Positions 1 to 7,069 of a stretch of DNA of 11,855 bases are shown here, piece by piece. Source of the stretch: Moraxellaceae bacterium UBA2031 (GTDB taxonomy: Bacteria > Pseudomonadota > Gammaproteobacteria > Pseudomonadales > Moraxellaceae); NCBI GenBank assembly GCA_002333145.1, contig DDBN01000114.1, positions 14,571 through 26,425 of the forward strand. Direction: 5' to 3'. A model generated the notes under the pieces. The model searched no databases and had not been told where the DNA came from. It saw only the letters and a list, made by a program, of their open reading frames with translations. Position 1 is the first letter of the stretch. Each line of letters starts with the position of its first letter. The translations under genes were made by a program, and so were the position numbers.

Positions 1-444
1 ATGAAAGATGATGAGTGGGACAGTGTTATTAACACCAACCTAACTGCCATTTATCGGATGACCAAAGCTTGTCTTAAAGCAATGACGAAAGCGCGATGGG
101 GGCGTATCGTCAATATCAGTTCCGTGGTGGGCTCCAGTGGTAATCCGGGACAGGCCAATTATGCGGCTGCCAAAGCGGGTCTTGAAGGCTTCTCCCGTGC
201 CTTGGCGCGTGAGATTGGCTCGCGAAACATTACGGTAAATTCGGTGGCCCCAGGCTTTATTGCTACCGACATGACCCAGGCCTTGCCGGAGGAGCAAAAA
301 GACAAGCTTTTGGCTTCTATTCCAGCGGGCAGATTGGGTCAACCTGAGGAAATTGCCGCTGCTGTGGGCTTTTTGGCTTCGGCAGAAGCAGGCTACATAA
401 CTGGCGTTACATTGCATGTTAATGGCGGTATGTACATGGATTGA
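1..444 (+). CDS. fabG: 3-oxoacyl-ACP reductase FabG (5'-truncated by window edge)
   Basis: This is the C-terminal 147 residues of the NADPH-dependent reductase that converts 3-oxoacyl-ACP to 3-hydroxyacyl-ACP in each cytosolic cycle of fatty acid elongation. Family members are about 245 residues, so roughly 100 N-terminal residues, including the Gly-rich NADP-binding loop, lie before the window. The ATG at base 1 is an internal Met codon, not the start. Visible short-chain dehydrogenase landmarks are the NxNL-type segment near residues 11-14, the catalytic Ser at 41 (ISSVVG), the YxxxK pair Tyr54/Lys58 in QANYAAAKAG, the N-P/APGFI segment at about 80-87, and the FabG-typical end HVNGGMYMD. 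The sequence follows E. coli FabG almost residue for residue in this part. The next gene is acpP, which carries its substrate. Identity is very secure. Confidence 0.97.
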   Translation: MKDDEWDSVINTNLTAIYRMTKACLKAMTKARWGRIVNISSVVGSSGNPGQANYAAAKAGLEGFSRALAREIGSRNITVNSVAPGFIATDMTQALPEEQKDKLLASIPAGRLGQPEEIAAAVGFLASAEAGYITGVTLHVNGGMYMD

Positions 445-464
445 CAGGAGTTTTTCCTGTTTTT
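444..464 (+). terminator. Short intrinsic terminator or attenuator after fabG
   Basis: A 6-bp perfect stem (ACAGGA at 444-449 with TCCTGT at 455-460, loop GTTTT) is followed by TTTT at 461-464. The stem begins on the last base of the fabG stop codon. Only half of its pairs are G-C, so it probably ends transcription only partly, letting some fabG message continue into acpP. Confidence 0.45.
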
Positions 465-505
465 ATGGCTGCAACAAACCTTTACCCTTTGCAGAATCGA
501 CTGAC

Positions 506-534
506 TTGCTACCCTTCGGGGTGTTCAATACACT
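506..534 (+). promoter_or_regulatory. Candidate sigma70 promoter for acpP
   Basis: TTGCTA (506-511) and TACACT (529-534) are separated by 17 bases, each matching 4 of 6 consensus positions. Transcription would begin near 541, about 38 bases before the acpP start. A separate acpP promoter downstream of fabG is plausible because acyl carrier protein is needed in far higher amounts than the enzymes around it. Confidence 0.4.
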
Positions 535-578
535 AGCGTCCGTTCCTGCAAGGGATCTTGTCCAATGAGGAGAAAAAC

Positions 579-815
579 GTGAGCACTATCGAAGAACGCG
601 TCAAAAAGATTGTCGCCGAACAGCTGGGTGTAAAGCTGGAAGACGTTACCAGCGAAGCATCCTTTGTGGATGATCTGGGCGCTGATTCGCTCGACACCGT
701 TGAGCTGGTGATGGCTCTCGAAGAGGAATTTGAGCTCGAGATCCCTGACGAAGAAGCTGAGAAGATCAGCACCGTGCAGAACGCAATCGATTACATTAAC
801 AACAACAGCAAGTAA
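579..815 (+). CDS. acpP: Acyl carrier protein AcpP (GTG start)
   Basis: A 78-residue acidic four-helix carrier that holds growing acyl chains as thioesters on a 4'-phosphopantetheine arm during fatty acid synthesis in the cytosol. The prosthetic-group serine is in the invariant DSL motif (LGADSLDTVE, Ser37 counting Met, Ser36 in the mature protein), followed by the acidic helix II (VMALEEEFELEIPDEEAE) that docks partner enzymes. The start chosen is GTG 579: it gives the canonical MSTIEERVKK beginning and length, and an AGGAG at 568-572 lies 6 bases upstream. An in-frame TTG at 558 would add seven residues not seen in the family and lacks such a site. It sits between fabG and fabF with its own candidate promoter and a strong terminator, consistent with very high expression. 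Identity is certain. Confidence 0.98.
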   Translation: MSTIEERVKKIVAEQLGVKLEDVTSEASFVDDLGADSLDTVELVMALEEEFELEIPDEEAEKISTVQNAIDYINNNSK

Positions 816-832
816 TTTTTGTTGTTATTGTC

Positions 833-870
833 AAAAGCCGCAGCACTGCATTGATAGGCTGCGGCTTTTG
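833..870 (+). terminator. Strong intrinsic terminator after acpP
   Basis: A perfect 12-bp stem pairs AAAAGCCGCAGC (833-844) with GCTGCGGCTTTT (858-869) around a 13-base loop. The A and T runs on both sides make it look bidirectional. It lies 18 bases after the acpP stop and before fabF, so it should yield an abundant short acpP message, with fabF served by read-through or by an unrecognised promoter. Confidence 0.85.
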
Positions 871-968
871 CATATCTGGTTTCCAGTTTTTTACTGAATA
901 AAAATATTAACTGGTTTAGTTGGATATGCTGTTTTTCAGAATTGGAATTCAGTAATACAGGAGTAGTC

Positions 969-2207
969 ATGTCACGTCGTCGTGTGGTCGTTACCGGTCT
1001 CGGCATGTTGACCGGTCTGGGTAATACCGTGGAGTCCACATGGGCCGGCATTATAGCTGGCAAGAGTGGTATTTCCCTGATTGATCATTTCGATACCACG
1101 AACTACTCCACCCGTTTCGCGGGATTGGTACGGGATTTCGATGTCGAGGTGTATATACCCGCCAAAGAAGCACGTCGTATGGATGAATTTATCCAGTATG
1201 GTATTGCGACGGGTCTGCAGGCATTTCAGGACGCTGGTCTTGAGGTGACGGCGGATAATGCACCCCGCATAGGCGTTTCCGTTGGCTCTGGTATTGGAGG
1301 CCTAGGCTCTATCGAGCGTAACAAAGAAATTTTAATGGCGGAGGGCCCGCGCAAAATTTCCCCATTCTTTGTGCCAGGCTCCATTATCAATATGGCAGCC
1401 GGTATGTTGGCTATTCGCCTTGGTCTTAAGGGCCCCAACATCGCAGTAGCAACCGCTTGTACCAGCGCCACACATTGTATTGGTCTGGCAGCACGCATGA
1501 TTGCTTATGGTGATGCTGATGTGATGCTTGCGGGTGGTGCTGAAAAGGCTTCATGTCCATTAGGTGTCGCAGGTTTTTCGGCGGCCCGTGCACTCTCCAC
1601 GCGTAACGATAATCCGCAAGCCGCCAGCCGTCCTTGGGATCGTGATCGTGACGGGTTTGTTCTAGGGGATGGCGCAGGAATTGTTGTGCTGGAAGAATAT
1701 GAGCATGCAGTGGCACGTGGTGCTCGTATTTATGCTGAGCTGATTGGATTTGGCATGAGCGATGATGCATTTCACATGACATCGCCAAGTGAAAATGGCG
1801 AAGGTGCTGCGGCGGCCATGCGCAATGCATTACGTGATGCCGGTATTGCCCCAGAGATGGTGCAATATGTAAACGCACACGGTACATCGACTGGAGCAGG
1901 TGATCTGGCTGAGTCAAAAGCCATTGAATCAGTATTTGGCGATCACGCACGTAAGCTTGCGATCAGTTCAACTAAGTCTATGGTGGGGCACTTGCTTGGA
2001 GCGGCAGGTGCTGTTGAGGCGATTTTCTCGGTGCTGGCCATCGTCAATAATGTAGCCCCTCCAACGATTAATCTTGATAACCCTGCTGAGGGCTGTGATC
2101 TGGATTATGTGCCAAATAAGGCGCGCCCCATGAAAATTGATGTGGCACTGTCCAACTCCTTCGGCTTTGGTGGTACCAACGGTTCGCTGATTTTTCGGCG
2201 CCTGTAA
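969..2207 (+). CDS. fabF: 3-oxoacyl-ACP synthase II FabF
   Basis: A 412-residue beta-ketoacyl-ACP synthase II (KAS II), which condenses malonyl-ACP with long acyl-ACP, including the palmitoleoyl to cis-vaccenoyl step that responds to temperature in E. coli. The thiolase-fold catalytic triad is visible: Cys164 in ATACTSATHC, His304 in VNAHGTST and His341 in SMVGHLLGAAG. The C-terminal gating loop NSFGFGGTNGS covers about 396-406. Length matches E. coli FabF. The start is ATG 969, with AGGAG at 959-963 five bases upstream, and it gives the family start MSRRRVVVTGLG; an in-frame ATG at 942 would add nine unsupported residues. Its stop codon abuts the pabC ATG. No convincing promoter was found between the acpP terminator and this start. 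Identity is certain. Confidence 0.97.
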   Translation: MSRRRVVVTGLGMLTGLGNTVESTWAGIIAGKSGISLIDHFDTTNYSTRFAGLVRDFDVEVYIPAKEARRMDEFIQYGIATGLQAFQDAGLEVTADNAPRIGVSVGSGIGGLGSIERNKEILMAEGPRKISPFFVPGSIINMAAGMLAIRLGLKGPNIAVATACTSATHCIGLAARMIAYGDADVMLAGGAEKASCPLGVAGFSAARALSTRNDNPQAASRPWDRDRDGFVLGDGAGIVVLEEYEHAVARGARIYAELIGFGMSDDAFHMTSPSENGEGAAAAMRNALRDAGIAPEMVQYVNAHGTSTGAGDLAESKAIESVFGDHARKLAISSTKSMVGHLLGAAGAVEAIFSVLAIVNNVAPPTINLDNPAEGCDLDYVPNKARPMKIDVALSNSFGFGGTNGSLIFRRL

Positions 2208-3047
2208 ATGATTCGCCGCGCTTGGGTTAACGGAACACTATTTGAGCAGGGAGAGATTGCTCCCATCTCTGTAATGGACCGTGGCTTGGCGTATGGTGAT
2301 GGCTTGTTTGAAACCATTCGTATTGAGAGTGGTCGCCCAGTTCTGCTGCCTTTACATTTAGCCCGCCTGAAAGCCAGCGCGACAGTATTGGGCATCACGT
2401 GCGATACAGTTACTCTTGAAGATGCATTCATTGACTTTATTGCTGAGTGTGGTGATGCCGCCGCAAAGATTATTTTGACCAGAGGTGATAGCGACCGAGG
2501 CTATCTGCCCGATCCGGAAGCACCTTCGTCCCTTATTTTCTTACTGTATCCCGCAATGAACTGGCCTGCAGAACTGGCATGCGAGGGTGTGGTTGCTGCT
2601 GTTTGTCAGCAGCCGCTTGGCATTAGCCCGATGCTGGCAGGCCACAAGCATCTTAATCGTCTAGAGCAGGTCTTATTGCGTCAGGAACTCGCAGGCTTTG
2701 CGGGTGCGCATGAGGCGCTGGTGTCTGATGTGGATGGTCATGTGGTGGAAGGGGTTTTCAGTAATGTCTTCTGGATACAGCATGGCATCGTATACACGCC
2801 ATGCCTGAATCGAGCCGGTGTGCGAGGAGTGATGCGGCAGTTTCTTTTGCAGGAAATGTCGCGCTTGGGCTTGCAGTTGTGTGAAGGTAATTACACGGTG
2901 ACGGATGTACTGGCAGCAGATGAGGTTTTTTTCTGTAATAGCCTCTATGGTATCTGGCCTGCCCGGCAAATGGCGGGAGTTGAGTGCCAGCCGGGACCTA
3001 TTACCCGTCGACTTCAGCAGTGCTGGAGTGAGATGCTAGGTACATGA
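2208..3047 (+). CDS. pabC: Aminodeoxychorismate lyase PabC
   Basis: A 279-residue PLP-dependent fold-type IV enzyme that splits 4-amino-4-deoxychorismate into pyruvate and p-aminobenzoate for folate synthesis in the cytosol. The PLP Schiff-base lysine is Lys147 in LAGHKHLNRLEQV, a motif shared with E. coli PabC. Other landmarks are the N-terminal DRGLAYGDGLFETIR (24-38), Glu181 in VVEGVFSN, which contacts the cofactor, and FFCNSLYGIWP near 241-251. Related branched-chain and D-amino acid aminotransferases share the fold, but the AGHKHLNR segment and the fabF-pabC-mltG order favour PabC. The ATG directly follows the fabF TAA with no spacer and no good ribosome binding site, so translation is probably coupled to fabF. 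Its end overlaps mltG by ATGA. Confidence 0.93.
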   Translation: MIRRAWVNGTLFEQGEIAPISVMDRGLAYGDGLFETIRIESGRPVLLPLHLARLKASATVLGITCDTVTLEDAFIDFIAECGDAAAKIILTRGDSDRGYLPDPEAPSSLIFLLYPAMNWPAELACEGVVAAVCQQPLGISPMLAGHKHLNRLEQVLLRQELAGFAGAHEALVSDVDGHVVEGVFSNVFWIQHGIVYTPCLNRAGVRGVMRQFLLQEMSRLGLQLCEGNYTVTDVLAADEVFFCNSLYGIWPARQMAGVECQPGPITRRLQQCWSEMLGT

Positions 3048-4078
3048 AACGTACATCCTCCCGTCGCTGGCCGTTGATGCTGGTGCTTTTTCTGCTGACC
3101 TTTCTGCCGACGCTGTGGATTTATCACGGACTGTTTTCGCCGTTGCCGTTGCCTGTGGAAGGATACCGTCTGGATATTTCTCGCGGAGCCTCGTTCTCAT
3201 CGGTTATTGATCGGATGGCCAATGATGGTGTGCTAACGAACCGCTGGTTGGCGAAGGTCTGGCTGCGTGTACAGCCGCCAGGAAAAATCCTGCGTGCCGG
3301 CTCTATTGTAGTAATGCCGCCACAAACTACTGCGTCACTTTTGCACTTGTTGAGAGAGGGAAGCCTGCAGTCGGATTCACGTTTAACGGTGATTGAAGGT
3401 ACTACCTACCGTGATCTTCGTCGGTTGATGACGGAACATGAAAGCATCAATACGACGGGTATTGCTGATGATAAGGCGCTGTTACAGGCGTTAGGTGCTG
3501 AGCAGGCAAGCCCGGAAGGGCTGTTTGCGCCGGATACCTATGATATTGGCCCTGGTGATTCAGATCTGCAGGTATTGCGCCGGCTCTACGAGCGGCAGCA
3601 GAAAATTCTTGAGCAAGAATGGGCTAAGCGAGCCTCTGGGCTACCTTATGCTTCTGCTTATGAAGCGCTGATCATGGCTTCGATTGTTGAAAAAGAAACC
3701 GGTGTGGCAAATGAGCGCGCGCGTATAGCGGGTGTGTTTGTGCGTCGACTGCAAACAAACATGCGTTTGCAAACAGACCCTACGGTAATCTACGGCCTTG
3801 GCTCCACATATGATGGCAACCTAAGGCGTGTCGATCTTATGCGCGTGACCCCGTACAACACCTATCGCGTCAACGGGTTGCCACCGACGCCGATTGCTTT
3901 GCCCGGGCGTGCTGCTATTCATGCGGCGTTACATCCTGCCGAAGGTACTGAGCTTTATTTTGTTGCTCGCGGTGATGGCTCGCATGAGTTCAGCTCAACG
4001 CTTGAAGAGCATAATCGCGCCGTTCGCCGTTACCAGTTGCAACGGCAGTCTGGCTATCGTTCGGCACCGGAATCTTGA
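3044..4078 (+). CDS. mltG: Endolytic murein transglycosylase MltG
   Basis: A 344-residue inner-membrane lytic transglycosylase (formerly YceG) that cuts nascent peptidoglycan strands and is thought to set glycan chain length. After a short basic tail, one hydrophobic segment (about residues 9-28) should anchor the protein with the rest in the periplasm. A LysM-like region spans roughly 40-110 and the YceG catalytic domain about 115-335. The catalytic glutamate lies in IVEKETG (216-219), followed by the hallmark MRLQTDPTVIYGLG (240-253), YNTYRVNGLPPTPI (271-284) and the ALHPA segment. Length matches E. coli MltG. The ATG overlaps the pabC stop (ATGA, 3044-3047), indicating translational coupling. 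The following tmk start lies just after its stop. Confidence 0.95.
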   Translation: MKRTSSRRWPLMLVLFLLTFLPTLWIYHGLFSPLPLPVEGYRLDISRGASFSSVIDRMANDGVLTNRWLAKVWLRVQPPGKILRAGSIVVMPPQTTASLLHLLREGSLQSDSRLTVIEGTTYRDLRRLMTEHESINTTGIADDKALLQALGAEQASPEGLFAPDTYDIGPGDSDLQVLRRLYERQQKILEQEWAKRASGLPYASAYEALIMASIVEKETGVANERARIAGVFVRRLQTNMRLQTDPTVIYGLGSTYDGNLRRVDLMRVTPYNTYRVNGLPPTPIALPGRAAIHAALHPAEGTELYFVARGDGSHEFSSTLEEHNRAVRRYQLQRQSGYRSAPES

Positions 4079-4080
4079 TT

Positions 4081-4716
4081 ATGAATACAAGCCGTTTTAT
4101 TACGCTGGAAGGCGGTGAAGGCGCTGGCAAGAGTACTTGTCTTGCCTTTATTCGTGATTTTCTCGAGCAAAAAGGTTTGCCGCTGGTAGTAACTCGCGAG
4201 CCTGGTGGTACGCCTTTGGCTGAAGAGATTCGCACACTGCTTCTGGCGCGTCGTGATGAGAGTGTGGCTCCCGATGCAGAACTTCTGCTGATGTTTGCCG
4301 CTCGTGCTCAGCATCTAAATCAAGTCATTCTGCCAGCATTGGCACGCGGTGACTGGGTACTCTGTGATCGCTTTACCGATGCCACTTATGCTTATCAGGG
4401 ATATGGCCGTCATCAGCCGCTTGCAACGATTAATGCTCTAGAACAGTTGGTGCAGGGCAGCCTTAAGCCGGCTCTGACCCTGTTGCTGGACTTGCCAGTG
4501 AAAGAGGGTATGGCTCGTGCAGCGGCGCGAGCAGAGAAGGATCGTTTCGAATCGGAACAGGATGCTTTTTTTGAGCGAGTACGCAACGGCTACCGTGAGC
4601 GAGCGGCCGCAGAGCCGGAGCGCTTTCGCCTGATTGATGCCAGCCAGCCGCTAGCCAATGTGCAGGAGTCTATTGCCGGTATTCTTACGCAATGGATTGC
4701 GGAGCACGCATCGTGA
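4081..4716 (+). CDS. tmk: Thymidylate kinase Tmk
   Basis: A 211-residue P-loop kinase that phosphorylates dTMP to dTDP with ATP, essential for DNA precursor supply. Motifs in order: P-loop GGEGAGKS (11-18), TREPGGTPLAE with the DRE/RE dTMP-binding region near 40-50, the DRFTDATYAYQGYG segment (about 98-111) that binds the nucleotide, and the LID region RAAARAEKDRFE with arginines typical of the E. coli-type enzyme. ATG 4081 was chosen because MNTSRFITLEGGEG matches the usual distance from start to P-loop. A TTG at 4075, overlapping the mltG stop, would add only two residues and cannot be excluded; neither has a strong ribosome binding site. The stop overlaps the holB start (GTGA), so the two are coupled. 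Identity is secure. Confidence 0.96.
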   Translation: MNTSRFITLEGGEGAGKSTCLAFIRDFLEQKGLPLVVTREPGGTPLAEEIRTLLLARRDESVAPDAELLLMFAARAQHLNQVILPALARGDWVLCDRFTDATYAYQGYGRHQPLATINALEQLVQGSLKPALTLLLDLPVKEGMARAAARAEKDRFESEQDAFFERVRNGYRERAAAEPERFRLIDASQPLANVQESIAGILTQWIAEHAS

Positions 4717-5738
4717 GTGAGACAGAGATTCGCGCGACTTACCCCTATCACCCTTATGCATGGCAGCAATTGTTCTGGCAGCAGTTGGACGAGTTGCTGG
4801 TACAGCAGCGTCTGCCTCATGCGCTGTTGCTGAGTGGTGCCGAAGGCATAGGAAAGGAACGATTTGCCAAAGCTTTTGTGGCTCGTCTGCTATGTCAGTC
4901 ACCACGTGATGGTGTTGCCTGCGGCCAATGTAAGAGCTGCATACTGCTCGCAGCAGGAACCCATCCCGACTGCATGTGGCTTACTTTTCTGACCGATGAG
5001 AAGACCGGCAAGACCGCTAAATCCATCAAGGTGGATCAGGTGCGTGAGCTGGTGGAGTTTTCTGCCAAGTCGGCACAGATGGGTGGGTGGCGTGTGATGG
5101 TCATGACGCCGGCGCATCTATTGAACACACAGGCAGCGAATGCGTTGCTGAAGACACTGGAGGAGCCAGGACGCGATACAGTGTTGCTTTTGCTGTCGTC
5201 ACAACCCCTGAGTCTGATGCCAACCCTGCGTAGCCGCTGTCAGCAACGCGCATTACCCGTGCCGACTGAGGCCGAGGCATTGGCTTGGCTGGCGCCTCAG
5301 GTAGGCGATGAGAACAAGGCTCGCCTGTTGCTAGCCCTGTCACGAGGAGCTCCTCTGGCGGCCTTGAGCTTGCGTGAGGCAGAGTGGTTTTCGCAGCGCG
5401 AAGGCTTGTTACGTGACCTTATGCAGCTTGCCCAGCAGCGCCAGACGGCGCTGGCGACGGCGCAGCGCTGGCACTCATTGGGTGCTGACTCCTTGTTGAC
5501 AGCCCTTCTTAGTTTGCTGGACGATCTGGTGGTTGCGGCCTCGGGTGCGGCAACAGTTGTCAAACACCGTGATCTCGCGCCTATAATCGAGGGTATGTCG
5601 GCGCACTTTCAGCCGGCAGCGTTGTTGCGCTTCCGCCAAGGCCTAGCAGACAGGCAGAGGCTGCTGGCCGGTAATGTGCAGGGCGGTGCACTGATTGATG
5701 CCACTTTTTCCGATTGGGTTGCGCTGACTTCACGTTGA
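4713..5738 (+). CDS. holB: DNA polymerase III subunit delta' HolB (GTG start)
   Basis: A 341-residue clamp-loader subunit that, with delta and tau/gamma, opens the beta clamp and places it on primed DNA. The N-terminal AAA+ domain has a P-loop-like GAEGIGKE (42-49), a zinc site of four cysteines (61, 70, 73, 76; C-x8-CxxCxxC), the conserved AGTHPD (81-86), NALLKTLEEP (143-152) and the sensor-1/arginine-finger SRC motif (174-176). The C-terminal half, as usual for delta', is weakly conserved. The start is GTG 4713, overlapping the tmk stop as GTGA, with GGAG at 4701-4704 eight bases upstream; an in-frame ATG at 4692 would lie deep inside tmk. Unlike E. coli delta', which has lost the P-loop lysine, a Lys is kept here although the usual Ser/Thr after it is Glu. 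The tmk-holB order supports the call. Confidence 0.94.
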   Translation: MSETEIRATYPYHPYAWQQLFWQQLDELLVQQRLPHALLLSGAEGIGKERFAKAFVARLLCQSPRDGVACGQCKSCILLAAGTHPDCMWLTFLTDEKTGKTAKSIKVDQVRELVEFSAKSAQMGGWRVMVMTPAHLLNTQAANALLKTLEEPGRDTVLLLLSSQPLSLMPTLRSRCQQRALPVPTEAEALAWLAPQVGDENKARLLLALSRGAPLAALSLREAEWFSQREGLLRDLMQLAQQRQTALATAQRWHSLGADSLLTALLSLLDDLVVAASGAATVVKHRDLAPIIEGMSAHFQPAALLRFRQGLADRQRLLAGNVQGGALIDATFSDWVALTSR

Positions 5739-5752
5739 GCTGACCAGATAAT
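5724..5752 (+). promoter_or_regulatory. Candidate sigma70 promoter for pilZ
   Basis: CTGACT (5724-5729, 4 of 6) and GATAAT (5747-5752, 5 of 6) are 17 bases apart at the very end of holB. Initiation near 5759 would give pilZ a leader of about 20 bases. This would uncouple pilZ from the upstream housekeeping genes. Confidence 0.4.
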
Positions 5753-5778
5753 AAGAACCTATTTCAGGATAATCGCTT

Positions 5779-6123
5779 ATGAACATGCCTCGCGCTGGCG
5801 GCATCATCAACCAGAGCTACAAGGACAAGCAGAGTCTTTATTCCTGCTACATGCCCTTTGTGAAGGGTGGCGGCCTGTTCTTGCCAATTACCCGCCAATG
5901 CAAATTGGGTGAGGAGGTATTTGTACTGCTGACACTGATGGATGACCCCGAGCGCATCCCGGTTACTGGCAAGGTCATCTGGATAAATCCGCGTAATCAA
6001 GGCATGCGGGCAGCAGGTATTGGTATTCAGTTGTCCGGAGATGAGGGCGATAAAGCCCGCCGCAAAATTGAGACCTACCTAGCGGGTGCCTTGCAGGCCG
6101 ATCGACCGACCCATACCATGTAA
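5779..6123 (+). CDS. pilZ: Type IV pilus assembly protein PilZ
   Basis: A 114-residue single PilZ domain, the founding-type protein required for type IV pilus assembly and twitching motility in Pseudomonas and Xanthomonas, where it acts with PilB and FimX-like partners in the cytoplasm. The segments YMPFVKGGGLF (24-34), VLLTLMDDPERIPVTGKV (49-66), AAGIGIQL (78-85) and the ending DRPTHTM are close to what I recall of P. aeruginosa PilZ (118 residues). The c-di-GMP-binding RxxxR and (D/N)xSxxG motifs of other PilZ domains are absent, as expected for this subtype, so it is unlikely to bind the nucleotide itself. The start is ATG 5779 with AGGA at 5766-5769 nine bases upstream; ATG 5785 is a less supported alternative. 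Placement directly after holB is typical of pseudomonads and relatives. Confidence 0.93.
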   Translation: MNMPRAGGIINQSYKDKQSLYSCYMPFVKGGGLFLPITRQCKLGEEVFVLLTLMDDPERIPVTGKVIWINPRNQGMRAAGIGIQLSGDEGDKARRKIETYLAGALQADRPTHTM

Positions 6124-6141
6124 TTAATGATTGATTGGCAG

Positions 6142-6169
6142 AGCCGGCGTATGCCGGCTTTGTTGTTTT
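6142..6169 (+). terminator. Intrinsic terminator after pilZ
   Basis: A 7-bp G-C-rich stem (AGCCGGC 6142-6148 with GCCGGCT 6153-6159, loop GTAT) is followed by a T-rich run, TTGTTGTTTT, to 6169. It begins 18 bases after the pilZ stop and should end the transcript of the preceding genes. Confidence 0.8.
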
Positions 6170-6214
6170 AGCGTGTTTATCAAACGGCAATGCCGTCGTT
6201 TCAGGATTTTCCTC

Positions 6215-6982
6215 ATGTTTATTGATTCGCACTGTCATCTTGATCGACTCGATTTAGGCAAGCTGGGTACCGATCTGGATGGCGCACTGGCCGCTGCCCG
6301 TACCCGTGGGGTTCGTCATTTCCTCTGTGTGGGTGTTGATCTGGAGACCTTGCCGGATGTGCTGGCAGTGGCAGAAGCGCATGAGGACGTGTCTGCATCA
6401 GTGGGCGTGCATCCCCTTCATCTGGACTCGCTGGAGCCAGAGATCGAGCAGCTGATCACGCTGGCGGCTCACCCTAAGGTGGTGGCTATTGGTGAGACAG
6501 GGCTGGACTATCACTACGATCAAGAGAACCCTGCAATCCAGCAGCGTCGCTTTCGTAAGCATATCGAGGCATCGCTCCGTACCCGTAAGCCTCTGATAGT
6601 GCATACCCGTGCCGCACGTGAAGACACGATTGCTATTTTGCGCGAGGAAGGCGCGTTTGCAGGGGTGATGCACTGCTTCACGGAAGATTGGGACATGGCC
6701 AAAGCGGCACTGGATTTGGGTTTTTATATTTCGTTCTCAGGTATTGTGAGCTTTGCGAATGCGGTGGAGCTTCGTGATGTAGCCTCCAGAGTGCCCATGG
6801 ACCGGCTATTGATTGAGACAGACTCTCCTTGGTTGGCACCGGTTCCTTATCGGGGCAAGACAAATCAGCCCGCCTATGTCGTCGATGTGGCCAAGGTGAT
6901 TGCAGAGCTGCGCGGCATGACGATTGAGGAGGTTGGTGAAACAACATCTGAAAACTTTCGCCGCCTCTTTGGTGCGGGTTAG
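6215..6982 (+). CDS. tatD: TatD-family metal-dependent hydrolase (YcfH-like)
   Basis: A 255-residue TIM-barrel metallohydrolase of the TatD family. E. coli TatD has metal-dependent DNA exonuclease activity; the substrate of the paralogue YcfH, which lies after holB in E. coli and is the likelier orthologue by position, is less clear. All metal ligands are visible: the HxH pair His6/His8 in IDSHCHLD, Glu94 in AIGETGLDY, His130 in IVHTR, His153 in VMHCF and Asp203 in IETDSPWLAP. The family start is met by ATG 6215 with AGGA at 6203-6206 eight bases upstream; the open frame extends to 6131 but that part would run through the pilZ terminator and has no homologous look. It is cut off from pilZ by that terminator, so it has its own promoter (not identified) or depends on read-through. 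Confidence 0.93.
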   Translation: MFIDSHCHLDRLDLGKLGTDLDGALAAARTRGVRHFLCVGVDLETLPDVLAVAEAHEDVSASVGVHPLHLDSLEPEIEQLITLAAHPKVVAIGETGLDYHYDQENPAIQQRRFRKHIEASLRTRKPLIVHTRAAREDTIAILREEGAFAGVMHCFTEDWDMAKAALDLGFYISFSGIVSFANAVELRDVASRVPMDRLLIETDSPWLAPVPYRGKTNQPAYVVDVAKVIAELRGMTIEEVGETTSENFRRLFGAG

Positions 6983-6993
6983 TTTTTCTGTGC

Positions 6994-7028
6994 AAAAAAA
7001 AGCCCGACTCATGGGGGCGAGCCGGGCT
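6994..7028 (-). terminator. Intrinsic terminator for a minus-strand transcript
   Basis: AGCCCG (7001-7006) pairs with CGGGCT (7023-7028), extended inside by CTC/GAG after one mismatch, with an 8-base loop. A run of eight A's (6994-7001) lies only on the tatD side, so the U-tract exists only in RNA read from the minus strand; there is none on the plus side. No minus-strand protein gene precedes it. It may still slow plus-strand transcription from tatD, but its form points leftward. Confidence 0.65.
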
Positions 7029-7069
7029 AAGACCAACCAGCCATGACAGCTAGGCGCAGTGGTCTCTAC
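6994..7069 (-). ncRNA. Candidate small RNA between tatD and the TetR gene
   Basis: The minus-strand terminator needs a transcript. About 40 bases upstream of it on that strand lies a possible promoter: CTGGCA (7104 to 7099) and AATACT (7081 to 7076), 17 bases apart, 4 of 6 matches each, with initiation near 7069. The resulting RNA of about 76 bases would carry a 5' hairpin closed by AGACCA/TGGTCT (complements of 7060-7065 and 7030-7035) with smaller inner pairs, then the terminator. From memory, P. aeruginosa has the RpoS-dependent sRNA RgsA (P16) in the tatD/TetR neighbourhood, so this is a positional candidate for a relative. I cannot compare the sequences; exact ends are a guess. Confidence 0.35.

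Noticed and set aside
1426..1950. 174-codon minus-strand open frame
   Set aside because: Antisense shadow of fabF; rich in His, Gln and Arg as expected from the reverse of a conserved gene.
6131..6214. N-terminal extension of the TatD-family protein
   Set aside because: It would run through the pilZ terminator hairpin, and the family begins at MFIDSHCH.
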